Part shown: positions 29,296-38,116 of the stretch, piece by piece
Position numbering within the stretch: position 1 is the first letter of the stretch
How the letters are laid out: each line of letters starts with the position of its first letter
From: Blastomonas sp. SL216
GTDB taxonomy: Bacteria; Pseudomonadota; Alphaproteobacteria; Sphingomonadales; Sphingomonadaceae
Length of the DNA stretch: 64,000 nt
Direction of reading: 5' to 3'
Assembly: GCA_026625625.1 (NCBI GenBank)
Contig: CP113055.1
Coordinates: forward strand, 1,366,501 to 1,430,500
Position numbers and translations under genes: made by a program
Notes under the pieces: generated by a model
Databases searched by the model: none
Told to the model about the DNA's origin: nothing
Seen by the model: only the letters and a program-made list of their open reading frames with translations

Positions 29296-30526
29296 AGCGG
29301 AGCACCTGAACAGGATCGGTCGAGGACGCTTTCAGCGCCGGATAGAGGGTCGCCAGGAAGCTGAACAGCAGCGCCATCGCGGCAATGCCTGCCACCTCGA
29401 ACGGGTCGGTGCGGCTGGGCAGTTCGGTCAGGAAGCGGATCGACGGATCCCACAGCTGCTGGCCGGTGACGAACTGGACGAACAGCACGATGCTCTGCCG
29501 GAAATAGAGGAAGACAAAGCCCAGCCCCAGGCCCGTGACCGTGCCGAGCGACCCGATGATCAGCCCGACAGTGATGAAGATCTTGAGCAGCGAATTGCGG
29601 CTGGCCCCCATCGTCCGCAGGATCGCGATGTCGCGCGTCTTGGCGCGCACCAGCATGATCAGCGACGACAATATGTTGAACACCGCAACCAGGATGATGA
29701 TCGACAGCACGATGAACATCGCGACGCGTTCCACGGCCAGGGCTTCGAACAGCGAGGCGTTGATCGTGCGCCAGTCGTTGACCACCGCCTGACCGCGCAG
29801 CCTCTGCTCGAGCGGCGCGAGGATCTCGCGCACCTGATCGGCATCGCGCGTCGTCACCTCGATCATGCCGACCTCATCGCCCAGCAGCAGCAGAAGCTGC
29901 GCGTCGCGGATCGGCATGATGACGAATGCCTTGTCATAATCATAGACGCCGATCTCGACGATCGCGGCGACCTCGTACAGGATCTCGCGCGGCACGGTGC
30001 CAAAGGGCGTGGAACGCCCCGCCGGGTTGATGATCGTGATCCTGTCGCCGATATTGACGCCCAGATTCTGCGCCAGCCGCGATCCCAGCGCCACCTTGGA
30101 GGCGCCGGCCTTCAGCTCGGCCACCGATCCCAGCACCGTCTTCTGCTTCAGAGCCGCGATATCGGGCGCATCGGTGCCGCGCACCAGCACCGCTTCCACC
30201 CGGCCCTCGAAATTGATCAGCAACGGCTGCTCGATCAGCGGCGATGCGGCGACAACGCCATCCATCTTGCGCGTTTCAGCCAGGACTTCCTGCCAGTTCT
30301 TCAACCGTCCGCCATAGCCCTGCACCACGGCATGACCGTTCAGCCCGACGATCTTGTCGAGCAGTTCGGCGCGAAAGCCGTTCATCACGCTCATCACGAT
30401 GATCAGCGCGGCGACGCCCAGCGCCACCGCAACCAGGCTGATGCCTGCGACCAGGAATATGAACGCCTCGCCGCGTCCGGGCAGCAGATAGCGCTTGGCG
30501 ATCGTCCATTCGAAGGTGGACAGCAT
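29288..30526 (-). CDS. lolC: Lipoprotein-releasing ABC transporter permease (LolC/E)
   Basis: Permease of the LolCDE exporter, 412 residues, with one N-terminal helix, a large periplasmic domain (about residues 45-265) and three C-terminal helices, the MacB-like FtsX topology. It begins [20 protein letters not shown] and has [15 protein letters not shown] after the first helix. As in many alphaproteobacteria only one permease gene is present, so it probably forms a homodimer replacing LolC and LolE. It is the first gene of the lolC-lolD-gpx operon. Confidence 0.94.
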   Translation of the reverse strand: MLSTFEWTIAKRYLLPGRGEAFIFLVAGISLVAVALGVAALIIVMSVMNGFRAELLDKIVGLNGHAVVQGYGGRLKNWQEVLAETRKMDGVVAASPLIEQPLLINFEGRVEAVLVRGTDAPDIAALKQKTVLGSVAELKAGASKVALGSRLAQNLGVNIGDRITIINPAGRSTPFGTVPREILYEVAAIVEIGVYDYDKAFVIMPIRDAQLLLLLGDEVGMIEVTTRDADQVREILAPLEQRLRGQAVVNDWRTINASLFEALAVERVAMFIVLSIIILVAVFNILSSLIMLVRAKTRDIAILRTMGASRNSLLKIFITVGLIIGSLGTVTGLGLGFVFLYFRQSIVLFVQFVTGQQLWDPSIRFLTELPSRTDPFEVAGIAAMALLFSFLATLYPALKASSTDPVQVLRYE

Positions 30527-30639
30527 GGAGGAAGATCGATCCTTTCGGAACCTGCGCCAGCTGGGGGATCAGCAGCGCGATTGGGCTATCGCATTAACCA
30601 GCGCATGCCGGGCTGACAATGGCTGATCCCTGAACAGGT

Positions 30640-30898
30640 GCGTGTTGCACATAAAACACAGAAAGGATCAAAAATGAGGGCAAGCCGCGAATTCCGCTAG
30701 CTTCAAGGGGCGCGTTACGGAATCATGACAACGCGGATCAAGCGGCTACGGCCATGGGTTCGGGGATAGTTTCCGTCGTTTTGGGGAAAGCGGCGGTTAC
30801 CAGGGTCCATCACTTGCGAGCGAGGCGGCAACGCCATCAGCGCGCGAATTGGATCTGATAAAGAGCGTCCGGGTCTTGGGGGCCGGACGCTCTTTTTT
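30640..30898 (+). ncRNA. Candidate RNA gene ending in perfect terminator
   Basis: Between lolC (divergent) and hsp20 a perfect terminator (11-bp stem 30862-30872 with 30883-30893, then T-run to 30898) has no gene upstream on its strand. The preceding 230 bases contain only a tiny frame at 30674-30700 (eight codons, MRASREFR, behind AAAGGA). This could be a small RNA, or a leader with a peptide and attenuator. The 5' end is a guess. The rest of the 562-base gap 30527-31088 holds a hairpin (30564-30572 with 30621-30629) and the hsp20 control region. Confidence 0.45.
30862..30898 (+). terminator. Orphan rho-independent terminator
   Basis: AGAGCGTCCGG (30862-30872) pairs with CCGGACGCTCT (30883-30893), and six T end the motif. 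On the opposite strand the T-run is broken, so it works on the plus strand. No protein gene precedes it. Confidence 0.88.
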
Positions 30899-30960
30899 CG
30901 TCTGCAATTCGCGCCGGGCCATGGTGCCGCTCGCGTGCGCAGCCCTTGCAAAAAATCCAT

Positions 30961-30990
30961 CTTGAAACGCGATTTCGAGCGCCTAGATTT
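30961..30990 (+). promoter_or_regulatory. Candidate RpoH (sigma-32) promoter for hsp20
   Basis: CTTGAAA at 30961 is followed, 17 bases after CTTG, by CCTAGATTT at 30982. This matches the alphaproteobacterial heat-shock pattern CTTG-N17-CYTATNT with one mismatch. It predicts a start about 90 bases before the hsp20 ATG, leaving room for the thermometer at 31062-31083. Confidence 0.6.
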
Positions 30991-31061
30991 GTGTCGTGAG
31001 CCACGCCATCCGGGTGGCCCACAGGTACCGAAGCGCCGCAGATGCGGGCTTCAAACGCTTG

Positions 31062-31083
31062 AAATCGCTTTTGAAAAGGATTT
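31062..31083 (+). promoter_or_regulatory. ROSE-like RNA thermometer over hsp20 start region
   Basis: AAATC (31062-31066), unpaired G31067, then CTT (31068-31070) can pair with AAG (31076-31078) and GATTT (31079-31083), burying the ribosome site AAGGA in the stem. The strand opposite it reads UCGCU, the UYGCU anti-Shine-Dalgarno motif with a bulged G that defines ROSE thermometers of small heat-shock genes. Two further short hairpins lie upstream in the leader. Melting on heating would expose the site. Confidence 0.65.
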
Positions 31084-31088
31084 TGCAC

Positions 31089-31571
31089 ATGAACCGTTTC
31101 GATTTCACCCCCTATCGTCGCACCACCGTTGGCTTTGACCGGCTGTTCGACCTGCTGGAAAACCAGGCCCGGGCTGCACAGGGCGATAACTACCCCCCTT
31201 TCAACATCGAACGCAGCAGCGATGACGCCTATCGCGTGACCATCGCGGTGGCCGGCTTCAAGCCCAACGAGCTGGACATCACCGCCCAGCAGAACTTGTT
31301 GGTCGTCGCCGGTCGCAAGGCTGCCGAGAGCGAATCGCGCGGCAACTTCCTGCACATGGGCATTGCCAACCGCAATTTCGAACGCCGGTTCGAACTCGCC
31401 GACTTCGTGCGGGTGAGCGACGCCAGCCTGGAAGATGGCCTGCTGACCATTGATCTGGTGCGCGAAGTGCCCGAGGCGATGAAGCCCAAGAAGATCGCGA
31501 TCAACGGTACGCCCAAGCTGCAGGTCGTCGAAGCTTCGACCAAGGACGAAGGCGACAGCCAGGCGGCCTGA
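31089..31571 (+). CDS. Small heat-shock protein (Hsp20/IbpA-like)
   Basis: ATP-independent holdase of the alpha-crystallin family, 160 residues. ATG 31089 follows the AAGGA site. The N-terminus MNRFDFTPYRRTTVGFDRLF is typical of bacterial class A sHsps; the alpha-crystallin domain runs from about YPPFNIER to DGLLTIDLVREVPE (residues 36-125). The usual C-terminal I-x-I/V anchor is represented by PKKIAING. Control appears to combine a heat-shock promoter and an RNA thermometer. A terminator follows at 31602. Confidence 0.94.
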   Translation: MNRFDFTPYRRTTVGFDRLFDLLENQARAAQGDNYPPFNIERSSDDAYRVTIAVAGFKPNELDITAQQNLLVVAGRKAAESESRGNFLHMGIANRNFERRFELADFVRVSDASLEDGLLTIDLVREVPEAMKPKKIAINGTPKLQVVEASTKDEGDSQAA

Positions 31572-31601
31572 CGCTCCGCTGATCGAGGGTAGAATGCAAC
31601 G

Positions 31602-31631
31602 GGGTGGGTCGGCAACGGCCCACCCTTTTTT
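31602..31631 (+). terminator. Rho-independent terminator after hsp20
   Basis: GGGTGGG (31602-31608) pairs with CCCACCC (31619-31625), followed by six T. It lies 31 bases after the hsp20 stop. Confidence 0.9.
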
Positions 31632-31700
31632 GCAGGTCTTCCCTTCTCCCGGACAGACGTCCCTCCACGTCGATCACATAGGTACCCGCTTCCGGGTTAC

Positions 31701-31751
31701 CTTCTCCCCTCCCCTTGGGGAGGGGTGCCCGCAGGGTGGGGTGGGGAGAAT
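31701..31751. repeat. G-rich hairpin repeat (possible dispersed element)
   Basis: CCCCTCCCC (31706-31714) pairs with GGGGAGGGG (31717-31725) across two bases, and further G-runs (GGG, GGGG, GGGG) follow to 31750. I associate this sequence pattern with intergenic repeats of sphingomonads. The five G-runs could also form a G-quadruplex. It lies in the 413-base gene-free stretch 31572-31984. Confidence 0.55.
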
Positions 31752-31815
31752 ATGGAAAAAAGAAGAGGGCGAACCCCTTCGGGCCCGCCCTCCGCGCCCG
31801 CTCAGGACGCTGCTT

Positions 31816-31866
31816 TCTCCGGGTCCGGATTGGCCGGGTCGCATTTACCGCACCGTCCACCGGAGA
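31816..31866. repeat. Hairpin unit 1 with shared loop motif
   Basis: TCTCCGG (31816-31822) pairs with CCGGAGA (31860-31866). The enclosed sequence contains GGCCGGGTCGCATTTACC (31832-31849), which recurs with two changes in hairpin unit 2. Probably one copy of a tandem-duplicated structured element; function unknown. Confidence 0.55.
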
Positions 31867-31880
31867 AAATCTGAATTAGG

Positions 31881-31909
31881 CCCCCGCGCCACAGGGCGCG
31901 GGGGTTTTT
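31881..31909 (+). terminator. Orphan rho-independent terminator
   Basis: CCCCCGCGCC (31881-31890) pairs perfectly with GGCGCGGGGG (31895-31904) over a four-base loop, followed by five T. No protein gene is seen between the hsp20 terminator and this one, so it may end a short RNA that includes hairpin unit 1. Confidence 0.88.
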
Positions 31910-31957
31910 CCGGTGGCAGGACCAGGCCGGGTCGCAATAACCTGGCCCTGCCCCGGA
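31909..31957. repeat. Hairpin unit 2 with shared loop motif
   Basis: TCCGG, GGCAGG and CCAGG (31909-31926) pair in order with CCTGG, CCTGCC and CCGGA (31941-31957), giving a long, nearly continuous stem. The region carries GGCCGGGTCGCAATAACC (31925-31942), 16 of 18 identical to unit 1. The 27 bases before the crp-like stop contain nothing else recognised. Confidence 0.6.
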
Positions 31958-31984
31958 AAACTGAAATGTGCACCTAACCAATCG

Positions 31985-32668
31985 TCAGGCGGCTTCGGAA
32001 ATCTCCAGCAACGTATCGCGGTCGATAATCTTCACCCTGCCCTGTTCCAGCTCGATCAACCCGGCATCCGACCAGGCCGACAGTTGCCGGTTAATCTGTT
32101 CGCGTGACAATCCCGCGAAAGTGCCCAGCTCGCTCTGGCTCAGGTCCAGCTTGAGCTTGCCCTCTTTCGCACCCGACACCATCAGACGCAGCAGATAGCG
32201 CGCCAGCCTGGGTCCGGAGGTGAACGCACGGTCCGCCTCGATCACGTCATTGGCCTGGCGCAAGCGCTTGGCCATCACCCGCAGCATCCGCCGCGGCATC
32301 GCCACATGGCGCTCGGCAATCTCTTCAAAGGCCGGCCGCGACAGCGAAAGCGCCGTCAGTTCGGTCAGTGCCTCGATCGAGGCCGTGCGCGGCCCGCCAT
32401 CCAGAAACGCAATCTCGCCGATGACATAGCCGGGCTCTGCATAATCGAGCACGATCTCGTGACCGTTGCTCGCCACCATGCTCACCCGGGCAAATCCCGT
32501 CAGGATGATCAGCAGGTTGTCGCCATCATCCCCCTGTCCCATCAGCTCCTGCCCCTTGCGGTAGCGGACGAAATGCCCGCGCAGGATGATGTCCGACAGT
32601 TCGTCATTGTCGCAATCGGCGAACAGGCTGTGGCTGGCCAATAGCTCGGCAAGCTCGTTCGCGTGCAT
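31985..32668 (-). CDS. Crp/Fnr family transcriptional regulator
   Basis: A 227-residue one-component regulator: N-terminal cyclic-nucleotide-binding-like beta-barrel (about residues 10-125, with GEIAFLDGGPRTASIEA as phosphate-cassette analogue), dimer helix, then a winged helix-turn-helix (LSQSELGTFAGLSREQINRQ near residue 180). No N-terminal Cys cluster of the FNR kind is present, so it is not an oxygen-sensing FeS protein; Cys19 is the only Cys I see. Ligand and targets are unknown. The 268 bases between it and pyrG hold an AT-rich patch (about 32805-32850), a possible promoter. Confidence 0.9.
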   Translation of the reverse strand: MHANELAELLASHSLFADCDNDELSDIILRGHFVRYRKGQELMGQGDDGDNLLIILTGFARVSMVASNGHEIVLDYAEPGYVIGEIAFLDGGPRTASIEALTELTALSLSRPAFEEIAERHVAMPRRMLRVMAKRLRQANDVIEADRAFTSGPRLARYLLRLMVSGAKEGKLKLDLSQSELGTFAGLSREQINRQLSAWSDAGLIELEQGRVKIIDRDTLLEISEAA

Positions 32669-32936
32669 GATCGCCCCTTGTCCCTTCCTTTCTGTCGGCT
32701 TCGTCCCTGGCTGCGCAACTTTGCTTCAGCCGTCCCTGTCGCCGCCGACAGATGTGTCTTCACCCGAATCGCTTTACGCCGCTGTGCGCCACCGCACAAC
32801 ACCGTCAAATAGAGTAAAATTTGTTTTGGGTGATGTGGTAAATTGGGGCATTCCGCCCGAAAACAGCGCCGGAAAGCCGCCGCAGTTAACGCCCGTCAAC
32901 TGCAGCGGTCCAAGCCGTTAACCAGGGGTGAAATTG

Positions 32937-34574
32937 TCAGACGAGGCGGCTCTGCGCCACGGCGGCTTCGATGAAGCTGGCGAACAGCGGGTGCGGATCG
33001 AACGGCTTGCTCTTGAGCTCGGGGTGATACTGCACCCCGACGAACCAGCTGTGATCGGGCCGCTCGACGATTTCGGGCAGAACGCCATCGGGCGACATGC
33101 CGGAAAAGACCAGTCCGCCCTGCTCCAGCCTATCGTGATAGGCGGTGTTCACCTCATAGCGGTGGCGGTGGCGTTCGCTGATCTGGTCGCTGCCGTAAAT
33201 GCCGCGTACCCGGCTGTTGCCCGAAAGCTTGGCCGGGAACGCACCCAGCCGCATCGTGCCGCCCAGATCGCCCTCGGCACTGCGCTTCTGCAGGCCGGAT
33301 TCGCTCATCCATTCGGTGATCAGACCGACGATCGGCTCGTCAGTCTCACCGAACTCGGTGGTCGACGCTGCGGCAATGCCCGATGTGTTTCGCGCCGCCT
33401 CGATACAGGCCATCTGCATGCCCAGGCAGATGCCGAAGAACGGCACATTGCGTTCGCGCGCGAAGCGGACCGAGGAAATCTTGCCCTCGCTGCCGCGCTC
33501 GCCAAAGCCGCCGGGCACCAGGATGCCGTGCATCGGCTCCAGCACCGCTGCCAGTTCGTCATCGGGCAGCGTCTCGAACAGCTCTGCATCGAGCCATTTG
33601 ACATGCACCTTGACCCGGTTGGCCAGCCCGCCATGGACCAGCGCCTCGTGCAGCGACTTGTACGCGTCCTGCAGGCCGACATATTTGCCAACCACGCCGA
33701 TCGTCACTTCGCCCTCGGGATGCTCGTGGCGCTCCATGATATCGACCCAGCGCGCCAGATCGGGATCGCGTGCGTCGGTGATACCGAAAGCGCGCAGCAC
33801 TTCGCTGTCCAGCCCCTCGCGGTGATACTGCATCGGCACCGCATAGATGCTCTTGGCGTCCAGCGCGGGGATGACCGCTTCCTTGCGGACGTTGCAGAAC
33901 TGCGCGATCTTGGCGCGCTCGGATTCGGGCAGCGGATGTTCGCAGCGGCACAGCAGGATATCGGGCTGGATGCCGAGCGAGGTCAGTTCGCGCACGCTGT
34001 GCTGGGTGGGCTTGGTCTTCAGCTCACCCGCCGCCGCGATATAGGGCACCAGCGTCACATGAACGAACAGCGTGTTTTCGCGGCCGATCTCGTTGCGCAG
34101 CTGGCGGATCGCCTCGATGAACGGCAGGCTCTCGATATCGCCGACCGTGCCGCCGATTTCGCACAGCACGAAGTCGAGATCATCGGTTTCGGCCTGAGCG
34201 AATTCCTTGATCGCATCGGTCACGTGCGGGATCACCTGCACCGTCGCGCCCAGATAATCGCCGCGCCGTTCGCGCTGGATGATCGTCTGGTAGATCCGGC
34301 CCGAGGTCACGTTGTCGGACTGGCGCGCCGAAACGCCGGTGAAGCGCTCGTAATGGCCAAGGTCGAGGTCGGTTTCCGCCCCGTCGTCGGTCACATAGAC
34401 CTCACCGTGCTGATAGGGCGACATCGTGCCCGGATCGACGTTGAGATAGGGGTCGAACTTGCGGATGCGCACGCGATAGCCGCGTGCCTGCAGGAGAGCC
34501 CCGAGGCTGGCGGCCATCAGGCCCTTGCCAAGAGACGAAACCACGCCGCCGGTGATGAAAATATAACGCGCCAT
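32937..34574 (-). CDS. pyrG: CTP synthase
   Basis: Makes CTP from UTP, ATP and glutamine; 545 residues. The N-terminal synthetase domain starts [20 protein letters not shown] with the P-loop, followed by [15 protein letters not shown]. The C-terminal class I glutaminase has the nucleophile Cys in [18 protein letters not shown] and the His/Glu pair in [12 protein letters not shown]. It lies downstream of secG and tpiA on the same strand, an order conserved in alphaproteobacteria. Confidence 0.98.
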   Translation of the reverse strand: MARYIFITGGVVSSLGKGLMAASLGALLQARGYRVRIRKFDPYLNVDPGTMSPYQHGEVYVTDDGAETDLDLGHYERFTGVSARQSDNVTSGRIYQTIIQRERRGDYLGATVQVIPHVTDAIKEFAQAETDDLDFVLCEIGGTVGDIESLPFIEAIRQLRNEIGRENTLFVHVTLVPYIAAAGELKTKPTQHSVRELTSLGIQPDILLCRCEHPLPESERAKIAQFCNVRKEAVIPALDAKSIYAVPMQYHREGLDSEVLRAFGITDARDPDLARWVDIMERHEHPEGEVTIGVVGKYVGLQDAYKSLHEALVHGGLANRVKVHVKWLDAELFETLPDDELAAVLEPMHGILVPGGFGERGSEGKISSVRFARERNVPFFGICLGMQMACIEAARNTSGIAAASTTEFGETDEPIVGLITEWMSESGLQKRSAEGDLGGTMRLGAFPAKLSGNSRVRGIYGSDQISERHRHRYEVNTAYHDRLEQGGLVFSGMSPDGVLPEIVERPDHSWFVGVQYHPELKSKPFDPHPLFASFIEAAVAQSRLV

Positions 34575-34590
34575 GGGAGAAACCCGTTAG

Positions 34591-34626
34591 CGGTTCGCGC
34601 GCAAGACTGACAAGCGCGCGAATCCG
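34591..34626 (-). terminator. Stem-loop between secG and pyrG
   Basis: CGG-TTCGCGCGC (34591-34602) pairs with GCGCGCGAA-t-CCG (34614-34626), giving about 12 pairs with one bulge. No T-run follows, so it may only weaken read-through from secG into pyrG or stabilise the upstream mRNA. Confidence 0.4.
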
Positions 34627-34677
34627 CATGGAAAACAAAAAACTGTGAACAGCCCGGGATTTTACCCGAGCATGGCC

Positions 34678-35115
34678 TCAATTGGCGGGGGCATCACCCG
34701 TTGCAGGGGCGCTGCCGGTCGCCGGAGCGGCCGGGGCCGGTGCGGCAGGCTGTGCGCCAGCGGGCTGCGCGCCAGCTGCCGAAAGCGGATCGCCATTGGC
34801 CGGAGCGACCGGTGTCTGGGCCGGACCCGAGATCGGGGCTGCTGCGCCGCGCTGCAGCGAGGTGTCGATATCGCCCATTGAGTGCATATTGGCCGCCATC
34901 ACCGCCAGCACGATGCTGAGCAGCACGAACAGCGTCGCCAGAACTGCTGTGGAGCGGGTGAGCAGATCGCCCGCGCCGCGCGCGGACATCAGGCCGTTGG
35001 GATTGCCGCCCACGCCCAAACCGCCCCCTTCGGAACGCTGCATCAGGATGACACCCACCATGACCGCCGCAATCAGCGTCTGGACGATGGTGATGAACAG
35101 GAAAATCGACGACAT
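34678..35115 (-). CDS. secG: Preprotein translocase subunit SecG
   Basis: Accessory subunit of the SecYEG channel, 145 residues. Two membrane helices are seen (about residues 4-24 and 57-76) around the conserved cytoplasmic loop VILMQRSEGGGLGVGGNPNG. The C-terminus is an unusually long Ala/Pro-rich low-complexity tail (about residues 90-145), common in alphaproteobacterial SecG but absent from the E. coli protein. It is preceded by tpiA and followed by pyrG. Confidence 0.95.
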   Translation of the reverse strand: MSSIFLFITIVQTLIAAVMVGVILMQRSEGGGLGVGGNPNGLMSARGAGDLLTRSTAVLATLFVLLSIVLAVMAANMHSMGDIDTSLQRGAAAPISGPAQTPVAPANGDPLSAAGAQPAGAQPAAPAPAAPATGSAPATGDAPAN

Positions 35116-35224
35116 GAACGGTCAGACCCAGCAAATGAATATCAAGTTGCCGCGCACATAGCGATTGCGCCCCAAGAGCGCAACCGGCGCGGCGACCCGA
35201 GATGGGCTGTGTCGTTTCGGGCCG

Positions 35225-35971
35225 TCAGCGCGGCGCTGCGGCGATGATCGGCACGAAGGTTTCGGCCTTCAGGCTCGCCCCGCCGACCAGCGCACCGCCG
35301 ACATCGGGAATCGCCAGGATTTCGGTGGCATTGCCAGGGTTGACCGATCCGCCATAAAGAATGCGCACGCCCTTGCCCGCTTCTCCCAGCTTTTCGACCA
35401 GCGTCGCCCGCAGCGCGGCATGCATCGCGGCGATATCGTCCGAAACGGGCACCCGCCCGGTGCCGATCGCCCAGACCGGCTCGTAAGCGACCGAAAGCCA
35501 GTCGCCGCTCGCCGATGCAGGCAGTGAGGCGGCCAGCTGCGCGGTGACGATGGCAATAGCATGGCCGGAATCGCGTTCCTCCAGTGTCTCGCCGACGCAT
35601 AGGATCGCGCCCATGCCGGCGGTGTGCAAGGCTTCGGCCTTGGCGGCGACATCGGCATCGGTCTCGCCCTGATCGGCGCGGCGTTCGGAATGGCCGACAA
35701 TCGCATAGGCCGCGCCAGCCTCCTGCAGCATTGCGGCAGACAGGTTGCCGGTATGCGCGCCCGAGGCCTTGGCGTGGCAATCCTGCGCGCCGATCTGCAC
35801 CTGGCCCGCGTGTGCAGCAAAACCGGCGATCAGCGTGGCGGGCGGGCAGATGCCGGTATCAACATGCGGGTGCGCTTCGGCGGCCTGGGCAATGGCCTGG
35901 AGCACGGCGACATCGGCGGCGCTGCCGTTCATCTTCCAGTTTCCGACGATATAGGATGGTAGCTTGGCCAC
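35225..35971 (-). CDS. tpiA: Triosephosphate isomerase
   Basis: Interconverts dihydroxyacetone phosphate and glyceraldehyde 3-phosphate; 248 residues. Catalytic residues are visible: Lys in GNWKMNG, His in AIVGHSERR and Glu in SVAYEPVWAIGTG; the phosphate loop is ILYGGSVNPGNA. The start is a GTG at 35971, preceded on the minus strand by GGGGAAG about nine bases upstream. It is divergent from ppiD with 201 bases between. Confidence 0.97.
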   Translation of the reverse strand: MAKLPSYIVGNWKMNGSAADVAVLQAIAQAAEAHPHVDTGICPPATLIAGFAAHAGQVQIGAQDCHAKASGAHTGNLSAAMLQEAGAAYAIVGHSERRADQGETDADVAAKAEALHTAGMGAILCVGETLEERDSGHAIAIVTAQLAASLPASASGDWLSVAYEPVWAIGTGRVPVSDDIAAMHAALRATLVEKLGEAGKGVRILYGGSVNPGNATEILAIPDVGGALVGGASLKAETFVPIIAAAPR

Positions 35972-36172
35972 GATGCTGTCTTCCCCTTGTCACGTATCGG
36001 TCTTGTCGACCTTGTGGGGGCGGCGGCTAGCAAATCGCGATGCGCTTGACCAGCCATGGCCGCGTCGCGCTTTGTCAGGGTTGAAGCGGGCGGCAAAGCC
36101 CCCTAAAGCCTGCCCGCGTTTTCACGAGTGCAGTGCCTCTCTTGCGGCCCGACCTCCAATGCGGACTTACCG

Positions 36173-38116
36173 ATGATCACCTTTTTGCGTTCCTTCTTCC
36201 AGTCCAGGATCGGCGTTGCCATCAGCCTTGTCTTTCTGGCGCTGATCGCGGTTGCCTTTGCCGCATCGGATGTCACCGGCGGTGCGACCTTTGGCGGAGT
36301 CGGCAGCGAAAGCGTCGCCCAGATCGACGGCGAAGAAATCGGCACCGGCGAGTTTTCGTCCACCGTGTCCAATGCCTTCGACCAGTTCCGTCAGCAGAAC
36401 CCCCAGCTCGACATGGCAGCCTTCGATGCGCAGGGCGGGATTGACGGCATATTCGAGCAGATGATCGGCAGCTATGCCGCCGCCAGCTTTGCCGACAGCA
36501 TCGGCCTGGGCGCGAGCAAGCGGCTGGTCGATAGCGAGATCGCCGGGATCCAGGCGTTCAAGGGGGCCGATGGCCGGTTTGACGAAACGCTGTTCCGCAA
36601 TGCGCTCGCCCAGCAGGGCCTCACCGAAGCGCGGGTGCGCGAGGATATCCGTCGCGGCCTGCTCAACGACCAGCTGCTGGTGCCTGCGACCTTTGGTGCC
36701 AAGCTCTCGCAGCAGATGGCGCTGCCTTATGCGGGCCTGATCCTCGAAGGCCGCGAGGGGCAGATCGCATTCGTGCCCTCGGCCGCCTTTGCGCCCAAGA
36801 CCGCGCCCACTGATGCGCAGCTGCAGACCTTCTACACCCGCAATGCCGCGCGCTATCGCATTCCCGAACGCCGCGTGCTGCGCTTTGCGACTTTCATCAC
36901 CGATCGCTTCCGCGATCAGGTCAAGGTCAGCGATGCGGAGATTGCCGCGCTGTACAAGAAGCGCTCGGCAGAGTTTGCCGCGACCGAAAAGCGCGATGTC
37001 GAACAGCTGATCGTGCCGACTGAAGCGGCTGCCAAGGCGATCGCCGCCAAGATCAACGGCGGCGCCAGCATGGCCGCCGCTGCAAAGGACGCCGGGCTGG
37101 AGCCCGTCGATCTGGGTCTGCAGTCGAAGGAAGATATCACCAAGGTCGCCTCGCCTGCCGTGGCCAATGCCGTGTTCGCCACCGGCGCAGGCAAGGTTGC
37201 GACACCGGCACGCTCGCCGCTCGGCTGGCATGTGGTCCGCGTCGACAGCGTCTCCGCGATTGCCGGACGCAGCCTGGCGCAGGTCCGCGCGGTGCTGGAG
37301 AACGAGATCGCGCAGGAGAAGCTGCGCCAGACCGTGTCCGATTTCACCGCCGATCTGGAAGACCGCATCGCCGATGGCGCATCGCTGGCCGATATCGCCA
37401 AGGACGAAAAGCTGGAGCTGCAGGTCAGCCCCGAGCTGCTCGCCAATGGCCAGGCACCCGGCAAGCCCGATTTCGCGCCTATCGGCGCCTATCAGGCCAT
37501 GCTGCCGGTCGCCTTCGGGCTTGAGGAGGATTCAGGTCCGCAGCTCGTCGAGGTTCAGCAGGGCAAGGAATTTGCCGTGTTCGAGGTGCAGGAGATCAAG
37601 CGCGCTGCCCCGCCGCCGCTCGCCAGCGTCCGCCAGCGCGTCGCGACCGATTGGGCTCTGGCGCAGGGCCTGGCCTCTGCCCGCAAGCTTGCCGATGGCA
37701 TCGCCAAGACCTCGCGCACGCCCGCTGCCCTGGCCAAGGCGGTCAGCGGTGCCGGCGTGCCGCTGCCCGGGATCGAGCAGATCGCGACCAACCGCCAGAC
37801 GATCATGCAGCAGCAGGGCCGCGTGCCGCCGCCGGTCGCCTTGCTGTTCAGCATGGCCGAAGGCACCACCAAGGTGCTCGAAGGCCCGAACCGCTCGGGC
37901 TGGTTCATCGTGCATCTCAGCAAGATCAACCGCGGCGATGCCAGCAAGGTGCCCGAGCTGATGGCCGCCACACGGCAGCAGCTGGGCCAGGTGATGGCCG
38001 ATGAATATGGCCAGCAGCTGCTTGCCGCGATGAAGGCCGAGACCAAGGTGAAGCGCAATCCGGAAGCCCTGAAGCGCGTGAAGGACCAGCTCACCGGCCG
38101 TAACCGGGAAAATTGA
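36173..38116 (+). CDS. ppiD: Periplasmic SurA/PpiD-like prolyl isomerase
   Basis: Membrane-anchored periplasmic folding factor, 647 residues. Start ATG 36173 gives MITFLRSFFQSRIGVA followed by one membrane helix (about residues 15-35), the PpiD topology. A SurA-type N-terminal domain covers about residues 50-220, and a parvulin (PPIC) domain lies around residues 235-375 (RDVEQLIVPTEAAAKAIAAK ... RSPLGWHVVRVDSV). A second, degenerate PPIC-like region follows. Its stop overlaps the trpE start (TGATG), so a folding factor is coupled to tryptophan synthesis genes, a sphingomonad arrangement. Confidence 0.9.
   Translation: MITFLRSFFQSRIGVAISLVFLALIAVAFAASDVTGGATFGGVGSESVAQIDGEEIGTGEFSSTVSNAFDQFRQQNPQLDMAAFDAQGGIDGIFEQMIGSYAAASFADSIGLGASKRLVDSEIAGIQAFKGADGRFDETLFRNALAQQGLTEARVREDIRRGLLNDQLLVPATFGAKLSQQMALPYAGLILEGREGQIAFVPSAAFAPKTAPTDAQLQTFYTRNAARYRIPERRVLRFATFITDRFRDQVKVSDAEIAALYKKRSAEFAATEKRDVEQLIVPTEAAAKAIAAKINGGASMAAAAKDAGLEPVDLGLQSKEDITKVASPAVANAVFATGAGKVATPARSPLGWHVVRVDSVSAIAGRSLAQVRAVLENEIAQEKLRQTVSDFTADLEDRIADGASLADIAKDEKLELQVSPELLANGQAPGKPDFAPIGAYQAMLPVAFGLEEDSGPQLVEVQQGKEFAVFEVQEIKRAAPPPLASVRQRVATDWALAQGLASARKLADGIAKTSRTPAALAKAVSGAGVPLPGIEQIATNRQTIMQQQGRVPPPVALLFSMAEGTTKVLEGPNRSGWFIVHLSKINRGDASKVPELMAATRQQLGQVMADEYGQQLLAAMKAETKVKRNPEALKRVKDQLTGRNREN

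Noticed and set aside
30715-30960. 81-codon minus-strand frame across the orphan terminator
   Set aside because: It reads through a perfect terminator hairpin, has a low-complexity Arg/Pro-rich product and no ribosome site.
31594-31977. 127-codon plus-strand frame between hsp20 and the crp-like gene
   Set aside because: It crosses two terminators and the repeat hairpins; the product is low-complexity, so the region is taken as non-coding.
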